Source: Ailurus styani (Eukaryota; Chordata; Mammalia; Carnivora; Ailuridae). Taken from it: 64,000 nucleotides of DNA. The stretch covers positions 389,868 through 453,867 of the forward strand of contig LNAC01000684.1 of NCBI GenBank assembly GCA_002007465.1. The letters are read 5' to 3'. Made by a program: the position numbers and the translations under genes. This document shows positions 45,008-57,475 of the stretch, in pieces (position 1 is the stretch's first letter; every line of letters starts with the position of its first letter). The notes beneath the pieces were generated by a model. That model saw nothing but the letters and a program-made list of their open reading frames with translations. It ran no database searches and had not been told where the DNA came from.

Positions 45008-46585
45008 AAAAGATATTTGTGAAAAACCCATATGTAGAACATTTACAGGCTGTGACATGCATTTGTGAAAAAAACAAGTCTAGATGTAGAGACCAAGATC
45101 CAGCTTAGTTTGCTGGCATAGAGTAATCTTATTTTATTTTTTAAAATTTACTAATCTGTATCTCTTTAGGTTTCAGTAATGGATATGTACTATTTATGTA
45201 TTAAACATGTTTTAAAGAACAAAATGCAATTTAAAATCCCTGAGTTACTGAAGTTTTGATTCATGTCTAGACTCCTCAAATGGAATATGCACATTTTAAT
45301 GAAAGAAATTATAGAGGATACATCTGTGAACCCCTTTTTTCTCCCCCACTATGTGTCGGTATGAGCATGAAACAAAGGCTCATTAAACACAGAGAGGATG
45401 CATAAGTCCTCTTCTTGCAAACCAGGAGATGGGGAAATGCAGAGATACATAAATCAGCACTGCAGACTTCTCATTTCCTACTTTGTGTCTGCTCACACAT
45501 GTGTGTGTCTAGCAGTGCTGTCCAAGACAGGAAGCTGTCCTAGTGGTAGGAAGACTGTGTGGCTCTTCCGAGTATTGGCTAATTTATGTACTTTATTGAA
45601 TCAACTTCTTATGCTGCTATAAAATGCTAACTCATTCCAAAATAAAAACTTTAAACAAGGTTTTAATTAACACTTGTATTGCTATGGGCATAAATCCACA
45701 TGATGTTCCTTTCTTGGTCCACAGATTTATACTGTACTAGATCAGTAAAGCTGTTGAGAATCTTTTATTTTGGCAATATCTTATGTCTGGCAATACCATA
45801 ACATCTTCTAATTAACAAGAATGTTCATATGGCCTCCATGTAAATTAGAGGTTTGAAGCCCCCCGTGGATTATAGGACTTGACTCACAGGGTCTGTGTGT
45901 GCATGCGTGTCCCTGCTGGGGAAGCCAGTTCCCCATGGTTCCACTCCTGGTCACGAGGCTACTTCGTTGCCATAGTAAAATCCAGCTTTATGTCATCACC
46001 TGCATGCCCATATGGTGTTCAATATTATCTCTAAAAAGTACAATTACACTGGAAATCTATGACTTTTCCCTTGGGCGAACATAAGTTCAGGCAGAATCAA
46101 GAACAAGGAAACACAACAGCCTCTTCACAAATACTAGCAGGGGAAGGGTGGGTACTGTTTTCGCTGGCCTCATGTCAGTCCTACTATTGTAGTCACTATG
46201 GGTGACAACAGCATGAAATACTTGAATGTTTTAATGATTCTACCAGACTTACAGTGGCTGCACATCATGCTTCTATTCCTATTCACTTTACAAAGTTGAC
46301 AAACAGGCATTTGTGTCAAGCTCACGGGCTATTAACCTAATATTTTCATTGAGAATTTAGAAGTGGGTGAAAGGAAAACCTTAAATACCTTGACTTTGTA
46401 TAGATTGATGATTTCCTTCAGACAAGAGATCATGCACAGTACAGGAGAAAAATGGTTTTTCCTTTCTTTTTTCCCCCTCTTGCCTTTGTAATATCCACAG
46501 AAGCTACTCTTTCTTTCTCAACTTTAAAATACGCCAAAATATGCTCATGGGTGGATCGATAGCTAAACTTGGAGACTCAGGATAC
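45008..46585. other. Unique sequence, no gene seen
   Basis: No repeat or exon recognised. Frames at 45398-45622 and 45899-46084 lack protein character. Confidence 0.4.
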
Positions 46586-46589
46586 TAGA

Positions 46590-47012
46590 CTGTGGTTGAG
46601 CCTTTATTGTTCCCTTCCATTGTCAGCCTCACATGGGAGGAAGCATGCATTTCTCAGTGCCTCTAGAGTTAGGCTTGGACATGTGACTTACAGACAAGAT
46701 CATGCCAGCAAAGTATCTGGAACAGAGACTCTCAATGTGCTTGCATGGTTTGCCATGCTTCTGATGCTACTGTGACCTGCCCTGAGCAAAATAAAACCCA
46801 CATCCCTGTTGGTTCCCAGAGGAACAGAATCAAGTGGAGCCAACCTAGCTCCATCTGGTACCTGGGGACAAGCCCAGCCCACCCCGACCTAGCTGAGGTC
46901 AGCCAATACCCAGCCAACTAGGAATGCAAGGGAAAGACAGATGAATGGTGTTAGATTCAGGGGGACTCTTTGTTACACTGTGTTATTGCAGAAGTAGCTG
47001 ACTAATACATAA
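46590..47012 (+). mobile_element. MaLR-type LTR, sense
   Basis: TGTGGTTGAGCCTTTATTG, GGACATGTGACTTACAGACA, TCATGCCAGCAAAGTATCTG and a GTAGCTGACTAATACAT end agree with a MaLR LTR (ACATGTGACTTGCTTTG ... CTGACTAATAC). Confidence 0.6.
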
Positions 47013-47084
47013 TCTGTTAGAAATAAACAGAATGGTAGTGTGATATGTTCAAAGACTGAATGAGAACTGAAGTGATCATCTGGA

Positions 47085-47208
47085 TCTACTCCTCTTTTGG
47101 TAGATGAGGACCCTAAGACTCAAAACTTGGAACTTGCTCTAAAGTAGAGAAGAGAGTAAAATCCAGGTTTCCTGATTCTTGGTGCTTTTCCTGACTGAGC
47201 AATGGCAG
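47085..47208 (+). mobile_element. MIR
   Basis: GTAGATGAGGACCCTAAGAC, GTAAAATCCAGGTTTCCTGA and TCTTGGTGCTTTTCC match the MIR 3' half. Confidence 0.7.
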
Positions 47209-48424
47209 ATTCCAGACTGGCATGGATTTTTGTTATGAGCCCTGGATTATACTGTCTACCTCCCTGCTTCATGGTCCCTCACTCGGTCTATCCCAGTCTC
47301 TTCCCTCCCCTCCCTGTGCTTCCCCATCATAGATTGATCTTTACTTGTCCTCAGAGCTTGTCATGATTTCCACTAGGTAACCTCATAAGCCTCTGCTGTG
47401 TGCTGGTCTCTGGGCCATGAGGTGACTCAGCCTACTCTGGGAGAACACAAAAATGGGTCTGTTTCAAGGCTACGACTTAATTGAATGGTCCCTTTTGATC
47501 ATGTTTGGTTTTCATTTGTTTGTTGTTATCCTTAACAACTTTCCAGATCTCAGAGTTAATTTTTAGAATTACAGAATCTCACAGTTCCATGGGGTCTTGA
47601 GGGTACATCATCCTGCTACTTCCCCATTATTTTACAGGAGAGGGAGAAGGAGAGAGAGAGAGAGAGAGAGAGTTCTTAACATAGCTGAAGCCTGAGTCAA
47701 AACGTCTAGAAGTTGGTAAAAATCCAACACAAATAGATTTTTCTTTTGTAAGTATAGTGGTAGTGATACTGTTCACACCAGAACCACTTCTCTCTCCCTT
47801 GCTTTGAAAGCTCAGTCCATTGAACATTTTTCTATCTCCTGAACAGCTTCTCTTTGATCCCCTCATTACTCTCTCTAGGGCTGAAGCTTATAGTTCAAGA
47901 CCTTCAAGAATCTCCTCAGTGGGCTCCCCAAAATAAGTATTACTTCTCTTTAAAAAGGTACTCAGTGAAGCCAAAGTTTTACTCTGCACGTGGTGCCCCT
48001 GCTCATAAAATGCCTTGTGGAAGCTCCCCTGACCTGTGCAGGAACAAAGCCACGTCGTGCATTGCATCTCTCAGGCCAGCTCCCGTCCCTTGAGTTGACA
48101 GACCCAGGTGGGCTGACCCCCAACAGATTCACCCAGTGATCTCATCAGTGGAGGACTCTGTATTTGTCTCTAACCCATCTCTCCCATGTCATTCTGTGCA
48201 TGGATCCTTGCCCTTTCTTGGTTTAATGAGGGTGTCGAATCCCACTTTGAACTTGAACTGGTCCCCAAGCAAAAGAGAAACAATAGCACACACTACCTGC
48301 CTTCCTACCTAAATATGTATTTTACTAGATTTATTTTTTCATCAGCAGCCTTCAGATTTAGGGGTCCCCAAATGTGGAAAGCAGCCAGATAGAGAGGGCA
48401 GCAAGCCTAGTCTTTCTCTCTCCT
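47209..48424. other. Mostly unique sequence, no gene seen
   Basis: A weak MIR-like patch lies at about 47565-47640 (ACAGAATCTCACAGTTCCAT ... CCCATTATTTTACAGG), and a GA run at 47650-47672. No exon. Confidence 0.4.
47650..47672. repeat. Short (GA)n run
   Basis: About 11 GA units. Confidence 0.9.
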
Positions 48425-48427
48425 GTA

Positions 48428-48565
48428 ACAGCAATACGATCTTCAGAAATTTATTTAACATCAGTTTCCTCCCAATAACTGGGGGTACAAGTCTCATAGT
48501 ATTCCTGGAGAATTATCAGAGCTATGAGATTGCACAAGAGAGACCCTAAGTAGTGCTATATTTAT
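48428..48565 (-). mobile_element. MIR, antisense
   Basis: TCAGAAATTTATTTAACATC, AGTTTCCTCCCAATAACTGG and GAATTATCAGAGCTATGAGA align to the antisense MIR core. Confidence 0.7.
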
Positions 48566-49506
48566 GAAAGTGATCATGATGTCAAACTCCTCCCATTTGT
48601 TCAAAATCAATGTCTTTCTGGTGCACTCTCCCCCATCCACGTTGGAGCAGTCCTAGGAAGCATCCAAACCAGGCAGCCTCCTTGAGAGACCATCCGCTAG
48701 TGGGCACTCTCTTCCCCACTGGAAGCTGGCAGCCAGAAGCTCGCGGTCCATCCTGAAACACTCAGCCCCAGCTTCCCTCCTTCGGTTTCCAGTGCCCAGG
48801 GTTTGCCAAGGGCCATGACTCATTCTACTTTGGCTCACTTCTCTGAAATACCATAAGGTTAAATGATTTTGCCTAATTTCACATCTCTGCCTTTCTAAAT
48901 GCAAATTCCCTTCCATCTTTCAGAAATCCTTCTCCAAGTTATCTGATTTGCCACTGGTCTTTCACATTAAAGGCACAGTGGAATACCCTTTTTGATAAGC
49001 AATTAACAGCATTGGTAGGAAGTCTTTGTTAAACCCTTTAGGGTATGTTAGCTGTGAAGCCTGGAACTAGTCATGTATGTAGCAATACTAGACAGCTGAA
49101 TTTATATATTGGGTTGAATCTACAGTTCAGTACAAAAGTCTTTTCTTATGGGTGCTTCCTCTACTCAACTCATTTCTAATAGATAAGGAAGAACAAAATG
49201 CAGCTATGTATGCCTGGCACACAAGGTCATATATAAAATCCGCTGCCCCTGAGCGTCCTCCCGAAATCCCGGTAGGATTTATAACTGTGATGGGTTGCTT
49301 TTTAGATGTCAGTTAACTTAACCTTTACTTTGTAGAATCTCCATCTCCTTCACATAACCTTCACCACACAGTAACTACAATACTTTGCAACTAAGAAGAT
49401 ATAAAACACGCTCAATTTTCTTGGAAAAAGAAACAGAGTCTTGTTTTCTCTGATGATTCAGGTTGTGCAGTTCATGCCAAAGGCTATTATCAGACCCTAT
49501 GACTAA
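48566..49506. other. Unique sequence, no gene seen
   Basis: The minus frame at 48653-48916 (87 codons) has no recognisable motif. No repeat assigned. Confidence 0.4.
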
Positions 49507-49509
49507 CTT

Positions 49510-50065
49510 TCCTTTTCCTAATTGAGGTATCATTAACATACAGTCTTATTTTAGTTTCAGGTGTACAATATAATGATGTAGCAATTCTATACACTCAGTG
49601 ATCACCACTGTAAGTGTAGTCACCATCTGTCCCCAGACAATGCTATTACCATCTTACTGAATATATTCCCTATGCTGTACTTTTCATCTCTGTGACTTAT
49701 TTACATTGTAAGTGCAAACCAATATCACCTTATACCTGTCAGAATGGCTAGAATCAAAAAGACAAAAAAAACCCATATTATTCCAAGGATGTTGAGAAAA
49801 AGGAACCGTCACATGCTTTTGGTGTGAATGTAAATGGACACAGCCATGTGGAAAAGAGTGTGGAGGTGCCTTAAAAATCAGAATTACCATGTGATTCAAT
49901 AATTACACTACTGGGTATTTACCCAAAGAAAACAAAAACACTAATTGGGAACGATACTTTTATTGAAGCGTTATTTATAATAGTTAAGAAATCAAAGCAA
50001 CCCAAGTGTTCATCAACAGATGAATGGATAAAGATGATATATATATATCTCAGCCATAAGCTCTT
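49510..50065 (-). mobile_element. L1 with 5' inversion (twin-priming structure)
   Basis: 49510-49700 is the L1 3' UTR end in antisense (TATCATTAACATACAGTCTT, TTTAGTTTCAGGTGTACAAT). From about 49705 to 50060 the orientation flips and ORF2 C-terminal sequence reads on the plus strand (ATATCACCTTATACCTGTCA, TTCATCAACAGATGAATGGA). An upstream segment inverted relative to the 3' end is the classic twin-primed outcome for a minus-strand insertion. Confidence 0.8.
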
Positions 50066-50614
50066 GCCAGACTCTATTACTTTAAATACAAAGATACCCA
50101 ATTGGTCTAAGAAATTCATTACTGTACTGGAGAAAATTTATAAAAAATATATATTAAATACACGTAGTAAGATATATATTTTTTAATATATAAAACATAA
50201 TATATATAAATTATAATATTATACATATATGTATATACATATGTGTGTGTATATATATATATGTAAAGATGAACACATTACTTAATGAAGAGTCAACTTG
50301 CCTGTATATTAATGTCTCAGCAAAACACCTTTAGCCCTGGATATGAAGGTTAAACAGAATAGTTAGCTTTGTGTTCCTGTCTGGGAACTTATTACCCAAC
50401 AGGAACGGAGAAGTGGCACCAAAAATACTTCCAAGCTGAATACAGCTTTTTGCAATGCTCCTGAAAGAGTATTCAATAGTTCAAATAAGGGATATTGACA
50501 TTAAAAAATAAAGAGCTTATCAAGGTCATTAGTATCATTTATGTGAATATTTTGAGGCTCAGCCCCTTAGATTCCTTAAGTTGCATCCATTATAACAATC
50601 TTTTTAATAGGATT
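50066..50614. other. AT-rich low complexity then unique sequence
   Basis: 50145-50265 is a TA/TG-rich tract. The rest has no recognised feature. Confidence 0.5.
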
Positions 50615-50618
50615 CAAA

Positions 50619-50976
50619 AAATCTTCATGACTTTGCAAATGGCAAGATTTTGTTCTTTTTGATGGCTGAGTAGTATTCCATTGTATATATATGGCACATC
50701 TTCTTTATCCATTCATCATTTAATAGACATCTGGGATCTTTCCATAGTTTGGTTATTGTGGACATTGCTGCTATGAACAGTGGGGTGCATGTCTCCCTTT
50801 GAATCACTATGTTTGTATCCTTTGGGTAAATACCTCGTAGTGCAATTGCTGGGTCATTGGGTAGTTCTATTTTTATATGCAACTGATGAATCAGTAAATT
50901 ATACCACCAAAACTAATAATACAGTAAATGTTAACTAAATCGAATTTAACTAAAAAATTTTAAATCTTCATGTCTT
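50619..50976 (+). mobile_element. Short twin-primed L1 with TSD
   Basis: 50634-50880 is ORF2 sequence in antisense (TGAGTAGTATTCCATTGTAT, ATTGTGGACATTGCTGCTAT). At 50881 it switches directly to the sense L1 3' end (AACTGATGAATCAGTAAATT ... ATGTTAACTAAATCGAATTT). The 15-bp TSD AAATCTTCATGACTT (50619-50633) against AAATCTTCATGTCTT (50962-50976) has one mismatch. Confidence 0.9.
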
Positions 50977-51075
50977 CGCTTTACGTGAACTTTTCTCAAG
51001 AAAAATTATAGTATACTATTCTTTTGTATGCAGGACAGAACTGAGACATCCTGATCTCACTTAAAGGCTCCTTTG

Positions 51076-51228
51076 GGGGAGGGGTGCTGGGTAGCTCAGG
51101 TCATGATCCCAGGGTCCCGGGACTGAGCCCTGCACTGGGCTCCCCTGCTTCTCCCCCTTCCTCTGCCTGCTCCTCTCCCTGTTTGTGCACTCTCTCTGTG
51201 TCAAATAAATAAATAAAATCTTTAAATT
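51076..51228 (+). mobile_element. CAN-SINE with internal deletion
   Basis: GGGGTGCTGGGTAGCTCAG is followed directly by GTCATGATCCCAGGGTCC. The roughly 25 bp normally between the first and second GCTCAG are missing, consistent with a deletion between short direct repeats. Tail AAATAAATAAATAAAATCTT present. Confidence 0.92.
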
Positions 51229-52735
51229 CAGCCACCACCACTTTGGACACCTCCACAGAGGGCTCAGTGCCAAGGGGGCCTGGATGCGTGTGCAGAGCTG
51301 ATTTCACTCCATACTTTATATGTTTCAAGCACCTTGGAAAACAACAGCAAGCATTTGTTTCTTCAGTTTTACACTTCTCTATCTAACTCTCGGCTAGCTT
51401 TTGCCTTTTGTCTCTGAATAAGCCTGTGTCCCAGATGATGTTAAGAGCACACTAATCCATTAGGTTTATTAGAAGAGAGGAAAAGACTATGCATCAGGTG
51501 TTGACGGGTGCCTACAGGAGTCCCCTGTTGACTTGTGTGTTCCCCCAGGTAAATGCCAGGTGTCTGAGGGCAGGCATGGATGGCACTCCCATGATGCTGA
51601 GGGGGACACCAACAAGCGCTCGGCTGGATGAGTACTTGCTGGGTGGCTGGGTGATGGATGAAGGACCATCATGAGGACATGGCCCCCCTCTCAGTTTCAG
51701 CCACCTGTCTCTGTTTCCCACTATAGTGGGGGTGTGGGTAACTTCAAGGGATGGCCTACATACCGTTATATCTGGACACAGAAGTCAGATATGGGATCAC
51801 TGGGAAAGGTCAACTGACACACTCCGGAGTGCCCGAGAGGAAGGGAGTGGATGCAGTGAACAAGTGAAAGAGGCAGACAGAGTGGTGGGAGAGAGGTGGA
51901 CAATGTGAGCACACTGCTGGCCATAGAGGCGAGACCCTCATTTCTCTGCTTGTCTAAAGAAGGTGGCCAGACTAAGTGAAATTTGCCATGCATCATAAGT
52001 CTAAATGTACACACTTCTAGGGTGGAGAAAATGGTTATTTCTGAGAAATCACCAGAAGCTTACTCTGGCCACGAGCTCACCTTTGCATGCTGTCCTCTGT
52101 GTGTATAGAGTGCTCCTAGGTCAGGTAGGTAGGAGAGTCAAGGGTTGGGCAGGCCAAGCCTGGCTGGTGGTGATGGCACTGAAGGACACTACTGGAGGCC
52201 AGGGGGGAGACCAGGCACTGGGTATGGTCCCTGGCAGATAAGGTCAGGGTAGCCATTCAGCCACGTGGTGGGGCTGTTAGCAAAAAGGGGGACAGACTTG
52301 GATTCACCCTCATGGAGCATAGCATCTAACCAGAAAATCAGAATGTGAACGTGTTTGCATGTACATTGTTGCATCATTAAAGGTCAAGATATTGGCACAA
52401 TGAAAATGCTGGGCTTCAGCTGTCACAGAAGACCTTTCTCTCTGAGACCTTCAGGCCGAGGGGAGCAGTTAGTTAGACAAAGAGGGTTTTGGAGGGGAAG
52501 AGGTAGAGGCACACTTGTGAAGACTGAGTCAAGGAAGAAGTTGGTAATTTGGAGATCTGAGAGTAGGGAGTGTAGCTGGAACTGAGAGCCAGGGCTGGGG
52601 GGACAGGAGAGAGTCTACAGATAGAGCCAGGGCCAGATCAGGGGACTGATGGATCTAGTTAGGATCCCTGCTTTATTCTTCAACAGAGGAGGTGCCCATA
52701 CCATGTGCTCTTGGTCAAAGACAAATGAATAATAA
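51229..52735. other. GC-richer unique sequence, no gene seen
   Basis: 51545-51660 (GTCTGAGGGCAGGCATGGAT ... GTGATGGATGAA) may be an L2 3' end. Several frames overlap on both strands at 51487-51721 without protein character. No exon could be supported. Confidence 0.4.
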
Positions 52736-52747
52736 GAGAAAACTGAG

Positions 52748-52946
52748 GGCCGCCTGGGTGGCTCAGTCATTAAGCGTCTGCCTTCAGCTCAGGTCATGAT
52801 CCAGGGTCCTGGGATCGAGCCCCGCATCGGGCTCCCTGCTCTGCAGGAAGCCTGCTTCTCCCTCTCCCACTCCCCCTGCTTCTGTTCCCTCTCTTGCTGT
52901 GTCTCTCTCTGTTGAATCCATAAATAAAATCATTAGAAAAGAAAGA
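52748..52946 (+). mobile_element. CAN-SINE (older subtype)
   Basis: GGCCGCCTGGGTGGCTCAG start, AAGCGTCTGCCTTCAGCTCA, CCATAAATAAAATCATTAGA tail. Imperfect TSD AGAAAACTGAG before and AGAAAACGGAG after. Confidence 0.95.
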
Positions 52947-52949
52947 AAG

Positions 52950-54948
52950 AAAACGGAGAGACCCCTGCATCAAGTCAAGGAATCAGATGAAATAGAGAAA
53001 TTGGAGCACAATCAACTGCAGTCCAATCTCCCTTGGGACAGATCACTACTGCTGCCCACTCCTGGAGCACCTGTCCTTCCACGAACCTTGCTCAGGACCA
53101 TCCCTCCCTGTTCTGTCTTTTCAGTAGGCCTTCTAGAGATGGTGACAAACGATGCTAGTACTTCTGTGCATTGTGTGGTCTGCTTTGTGCCAGAAGGGGA
53201 GTCCAAGTCGCTGGTTTATACAAATTAAGGATCTCAAGTCTATTTCAGAGAGTCAGGCCGAGTCAATAATCAGCTCTCACTGAAATGACATGCCTGCCTC
53301 TCTGCTCTACTTCGCTGTCACTTGGAGAAACACTGGAATCTGCTAAGGCCAAGATATGGGATCTGATGGGAGGTTCGGTTCTAAGGGCACCAGGCCAAGG
53401 AAAGTTGGCAGATCTCGGACGTTCTTAGCAGAAATCTTTCCCACATGCAGTGCCTTACTGGTCCTCATATACAAGCAGGCATCCTCCTGGTTATCTTCCA
53501 TTTAACGTCTAGGCCCCTGTGCAATGTAGTGCATGCTCGGTTGCATTAAGAAGGAACCATTCCTAGTCAGCACGGCTGTTGAGAAACAGTAAAATTGGCC
53601 CAAAAAGCAAATGTACTCAGTGTATGATTTCCAGTGGCCAGAATGGACTCAGACCAAGTCACAAAGTGAATCTTGTTTAATAATCATCCTTAGCAAGTCA
53701 TGGATATGGCATTTCCCCAAAGGAAATAATTCTACTGACTACCTCAAAATGCATAAGGTTCAGCTCCAACCAACGAGGTAGAGCATCTGTGCATTACCAC
53801 AGACACCTGGAAGCCTCACCTTGGAAATTGTAGTTGAGAATGAAAATATAAGTCCTTATGACTTCAAAAGTGCTGTTGGGAAATTCTGGTGAGAGTAGCA
53901 GCCCTCAGTGTAGCAGGGACCACACTGCATGTGAGCACATGGCAAGGACAGAATGGTTCAGAAGACCTGGGGTCTCGTCCTCTGCCAGTGGGGGAACCTG
54001 CCCGCTAGGGATGCCCTCCTTTCACATCATCTCCTTGTACTCCTGTGTTATATTGACTTCTTCATGCTCTGGACAAGGCTAGTGTGAAGGGTGATGGGAC
54101 CTCTTTCCAGACAGCCTTAGCAGTCACTCAATGGAACCCCTTATGACAATTCTTTCTGGGAATGGAAGATCAATCATCAGGTTAAGGTTAGGTAGATGAA
54201 TGAAGTCCTACCCCTTCCATGACCTGGACTCTTACACCCCAGTGGAGGCCACATTGTGGAAGGCATGGAAAGCCTCTGTGTTACCAACATAAAACCTAAG
54301 ACCCATAATTTCCTTCTAAAAGCCCTAGTTCCCAATGTGGCTCTAAATGGTCTAGGACAAGTAAAGACCAAGAACAACTGAAAACATATAGTTTTTTTTT
54401 TCCCCACAGACCAGTGAAATACTTGTTCTCTCCCTATTGTTTACTCCTTCATGTACTGATACTGCTTCACGTACCTTACAGTTTAAAAATCATTAACAAT
54501 TTCTATGTTGAGCAGAAGTGAATAAGAAGTAACCCATGATTAGGAGAATACTACTTACATTGGGGGAAAAAAATATTTGAGACATTCCAGAACTCCTTGG
54601 ACCTCCACAGCCAAATGCCATGGTCAATTGTCCTTCTCTTTGCTTTCTAGTCAAGGTCATACTCTTCATACAGCACATCACTGTGCTCATGGTTCATCCC
54701 GAATGCTATGTGTTTGCACTTTCAGGGGCAATAAGCACCCTCGAAGGGGTGACCACATTTCTGTTGGTGTTAACTAACATTTTTTTCCCTCCTAGATTAA
54801 ACAACTTATTTGTGACAAAGTCTTTTCTCACATAAGATATTCCAAGCAAGTGTATGATACTCATATCAACAAACCTCAACCTACCTGAAATTTTTAAGGG
54901 AGAAAAACAAACAAAAACCAAAACCCAACACTGAATCTTTACATGATC
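52950..54948. other. Unique sequence, no gene seen
   Basis: The plus frame at 52899-53228 starts inside the SINE tail and is not a gene. No repeat assigned, no exon. Confidence 0.4.
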
Positions 54949-54975
54949 GCTCTACTCTTAAAAACCCATCTGCTT

Positions 54976-55178
54976 GGGCACCTGGGTGGCTCAGTGGGTT
55001 AAAGCCTCTGCTTTCGGCCCAGGTCATGATCTCAGGGTCCTGGGATGGAGGCCCGCATCGGGCTCCCTGCTCACCGGGGAGCCTGCTTCCCCCTCTCTCT
55101 GCCTGCCTGTCTGCCTCCTTGTGATCTCTCTCCCTCTGTGAAATAAATAAATAAAATCTTTAAAAAAAAAAAAAACCC
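54976..55178 (+). mobile_element. Young-subtype CAN-SINE ending at an N gap
   Basis: GGGCACCTGGGTGGCTCAG start, GTGGGTTAAAGCCTCTGC, AAATAAATAAATAAAATCTT and poly-A followed by CCC and then N at 55179. The 27 bases before the SINE (54949-54975) recur exactly at 55181-55207, longer than a typical TSD (see findings). Confidence 0.96.
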
Positions 55179-55499
55179 NTGCTCTACTCTTAAAAACCCA
55201 TCTGCTTTACCAGAGAGAATTCCTGACCATGTAGACTTCCATCCCTGTGGTTGCTGGAATATTGGCCTAATAAAACAAGAAGTTTCTTGCATCTCTCAAA
55301 CAAAAGACAATATGAAGGCTAAGTTTCTTCATTTTCTCATAATGGAAACAACTGTGTTATAGTCTATTTACTCCAGAAACATAAAATCTTGTTTCTCATG
55401 TTCTGAGGGGTGATAATCCCCACCCATTTCCCCATTACAACTTTAAAATACAGTTTTGTCTAAGGGTTGAGGGAGAAAATGCTAAACCTTATTCACATC

Positions 55500-55998
55500 T
55501 GTACAGACTTCCTGTTGCCGATGTAACCCATTACCACACACTTAGTGGCTTAAAACAGCAGAAGTTCATGATCTTACGCTTCTGGATCTTAGAAGTTGGA
55601 CATGAGTCTCACTGGGCTAAAATCGAGGTGGGCAGGGCTGTGTTCATTCTGGGGACTCTGAAGGGAGACTATGTTTTTTGCCTTTTCCAGCTTCTAGGGG
55701 CCACTCAAACTTCCTGGCTGTGGCCTCTTCCTGCATCACCAAGTTCAGTCCCATTGTCTCTCTCTGACCCTTCTGTGCTCCCACTTCCCTCTGACCACAC
55801 CTGTGAGAGGTCTTCTGCTTGTCAGGGCTTGTGATTACATTGGGATCCTCTGGATAATCTAGGATGATCTCTCCAACTCACGGTCACTTAATTGCATCTG
55901 TAACCCCAATTCCCTTATGCCACGTAATGTTCCATATTCACAGGTGTAGGGGAATAAGATGTAGGCACCTTTCGGAGGCCATTTTTCTGCCTACCACA
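55500..55998 (-). mobile_element. MaLR (MLT1-type) LTR, antisense
   Basis: CACTTAGTGGCTTAAAACAG, TCTCACTGGGCTAAAATCGA, GTGATTACATTGGGATCCTC and TTCTGCCTACCACAA mark a near-complete solitary LTR in reverse. Confidence 0.87.
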
Positions 55999-56296
55999 AT
56001 ACCTTTATATATAATTACCTTTCTGAAATAATGTCTCACTTATAAAAATTGTGTATCCCACAATGCCAAATATAAGCTCATTATACCAATTTGTATTCTC
56101 ATAGTCTCAGATGTCAGAGATGGGAAAGAAAACATCAGGTCATCACAATCACTTCTTAGGAATCAAAATAAAGTTTCGCCTGCCACAGATTTTCATGTGA
56201 GGCAAAAATAACTGATCTCATAAGTCATCCATGGTGTATTCTTTAATGCTATATTCTAAATAGTAATTAAGCAGATTTTTAAAAGAAATTATTACT
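55999..56296. other. Unique sequence
   Basis: Nothing recognised. Confidence 0.4.
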
Positions 56297-57285
56297 GGAG
56301 AAGATATTTCCCAATGACATATCTGATAGAGGATTAGTATTCAAAACATATGAAGAACTTATAAAACTCAACACCCAAAAAATGAATAATTCAATTAAAA
56401 ATGGGCAGAAGACATGAATAGACATTTTTCCAAAGAAGACATCCAGATGGCCAACAGACACATGAAAAGATGTTCAACATCATTCATCATCAGGAAAATG
56501 TAAACCAAAATCACAATGAAATACCACCTCACACTGGTCAGGATAGCTAAAATCAGTAACACAAGGAACAAGTGTAGGCGAGTAGGTGGAGAAAGGGAAA
56601 CCTTCTTACGCTGTTGGTGAGAATGTAAACTGGTGCACCCACTGTGGAAAGCAGTAGGGAGGTTCCTCAAAAAGTTAAAAATAGAGCTACCCTACGACCC
56701 AGCAATTATACTATGAGGTATTGACTCAAAGAATACAAAAACACTAGCTCAAAGGATTGCATGCACTCTGTTTGTAGCAGCATTATCAACTACAACCAAA
56801 TGATGGGAACAGGCCAAGGGTCCACTGACTGATAAATGGATAAAGAAGATGTGGCATATATGTACAATGGAATATTACTCAACCGTAAAATGAATGAAAT
56901 CTTGCATTTGCAGTGACATGGTTGGAGCTAGAGTGTACTATGCTAAAAGAAATAAGTCAGTCATAGAAAGATAAATACCATATGATCTCACTCATACATG
57001 GAATTTAAGAAACAAAACAAACAAGCAAAGGAGAAAAAGAGAGAGAAACCAAGAAACAGACCCTTAACAATAGAGAACAAACTGGTGGTCACCAGAAGGG
57101 TCATGGGCTGGGGTGGGGGGGGCGATAGATGTGATGGGGAGTTAGGAGGGCATTCATCCTGATGAGCGCCGGGTGACGTATAGAAGTGTTGAATCATTAT
57201 GTATTGTACACCTGAAACTAGTATTACACTGTATATTAACTAACTGGAATTCAAATAATAAATAAAAGTAAGAGACAGTAAAAAA
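56297..57285 (+). mobile_element. 5'-truncated L1, older carnivore lineage
   Basis: The ORF2 C-terminal region starts at GAGAAGATATTTCCCAATGA and runs through AAAGAAGACATCCAGATGGC and GGATAAAGAAGATGTGGCAT. The 3' UTR follows, with CCTGAAACTAGTATTACACT and an A-rich end. ORF2 is broken by stops and frameshifts. Confidence 0.92.
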
Positions 57286-57462
57286 AAAGGCATTTTTACT
57301 GACTCACATAAGCTTATGTTCATATTCTTCTGTTGATGTTTTTCTTTGGAGACACAAACACGAAAGCCTTTGAGTTAAAATAACCAGTGTAGCTAAAATT
57401 TACTATCTTCTTTCCTACTCAAAGTTCCCTGATAAAAGGAACTGTTTTAACTTTCTTAATAA
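57286..57462. other. Unique sequence
   Basis: Nothing recognised. Confidence 0.4.
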
Positions 57463-57475
57463 AGGTTAGGCTCCT

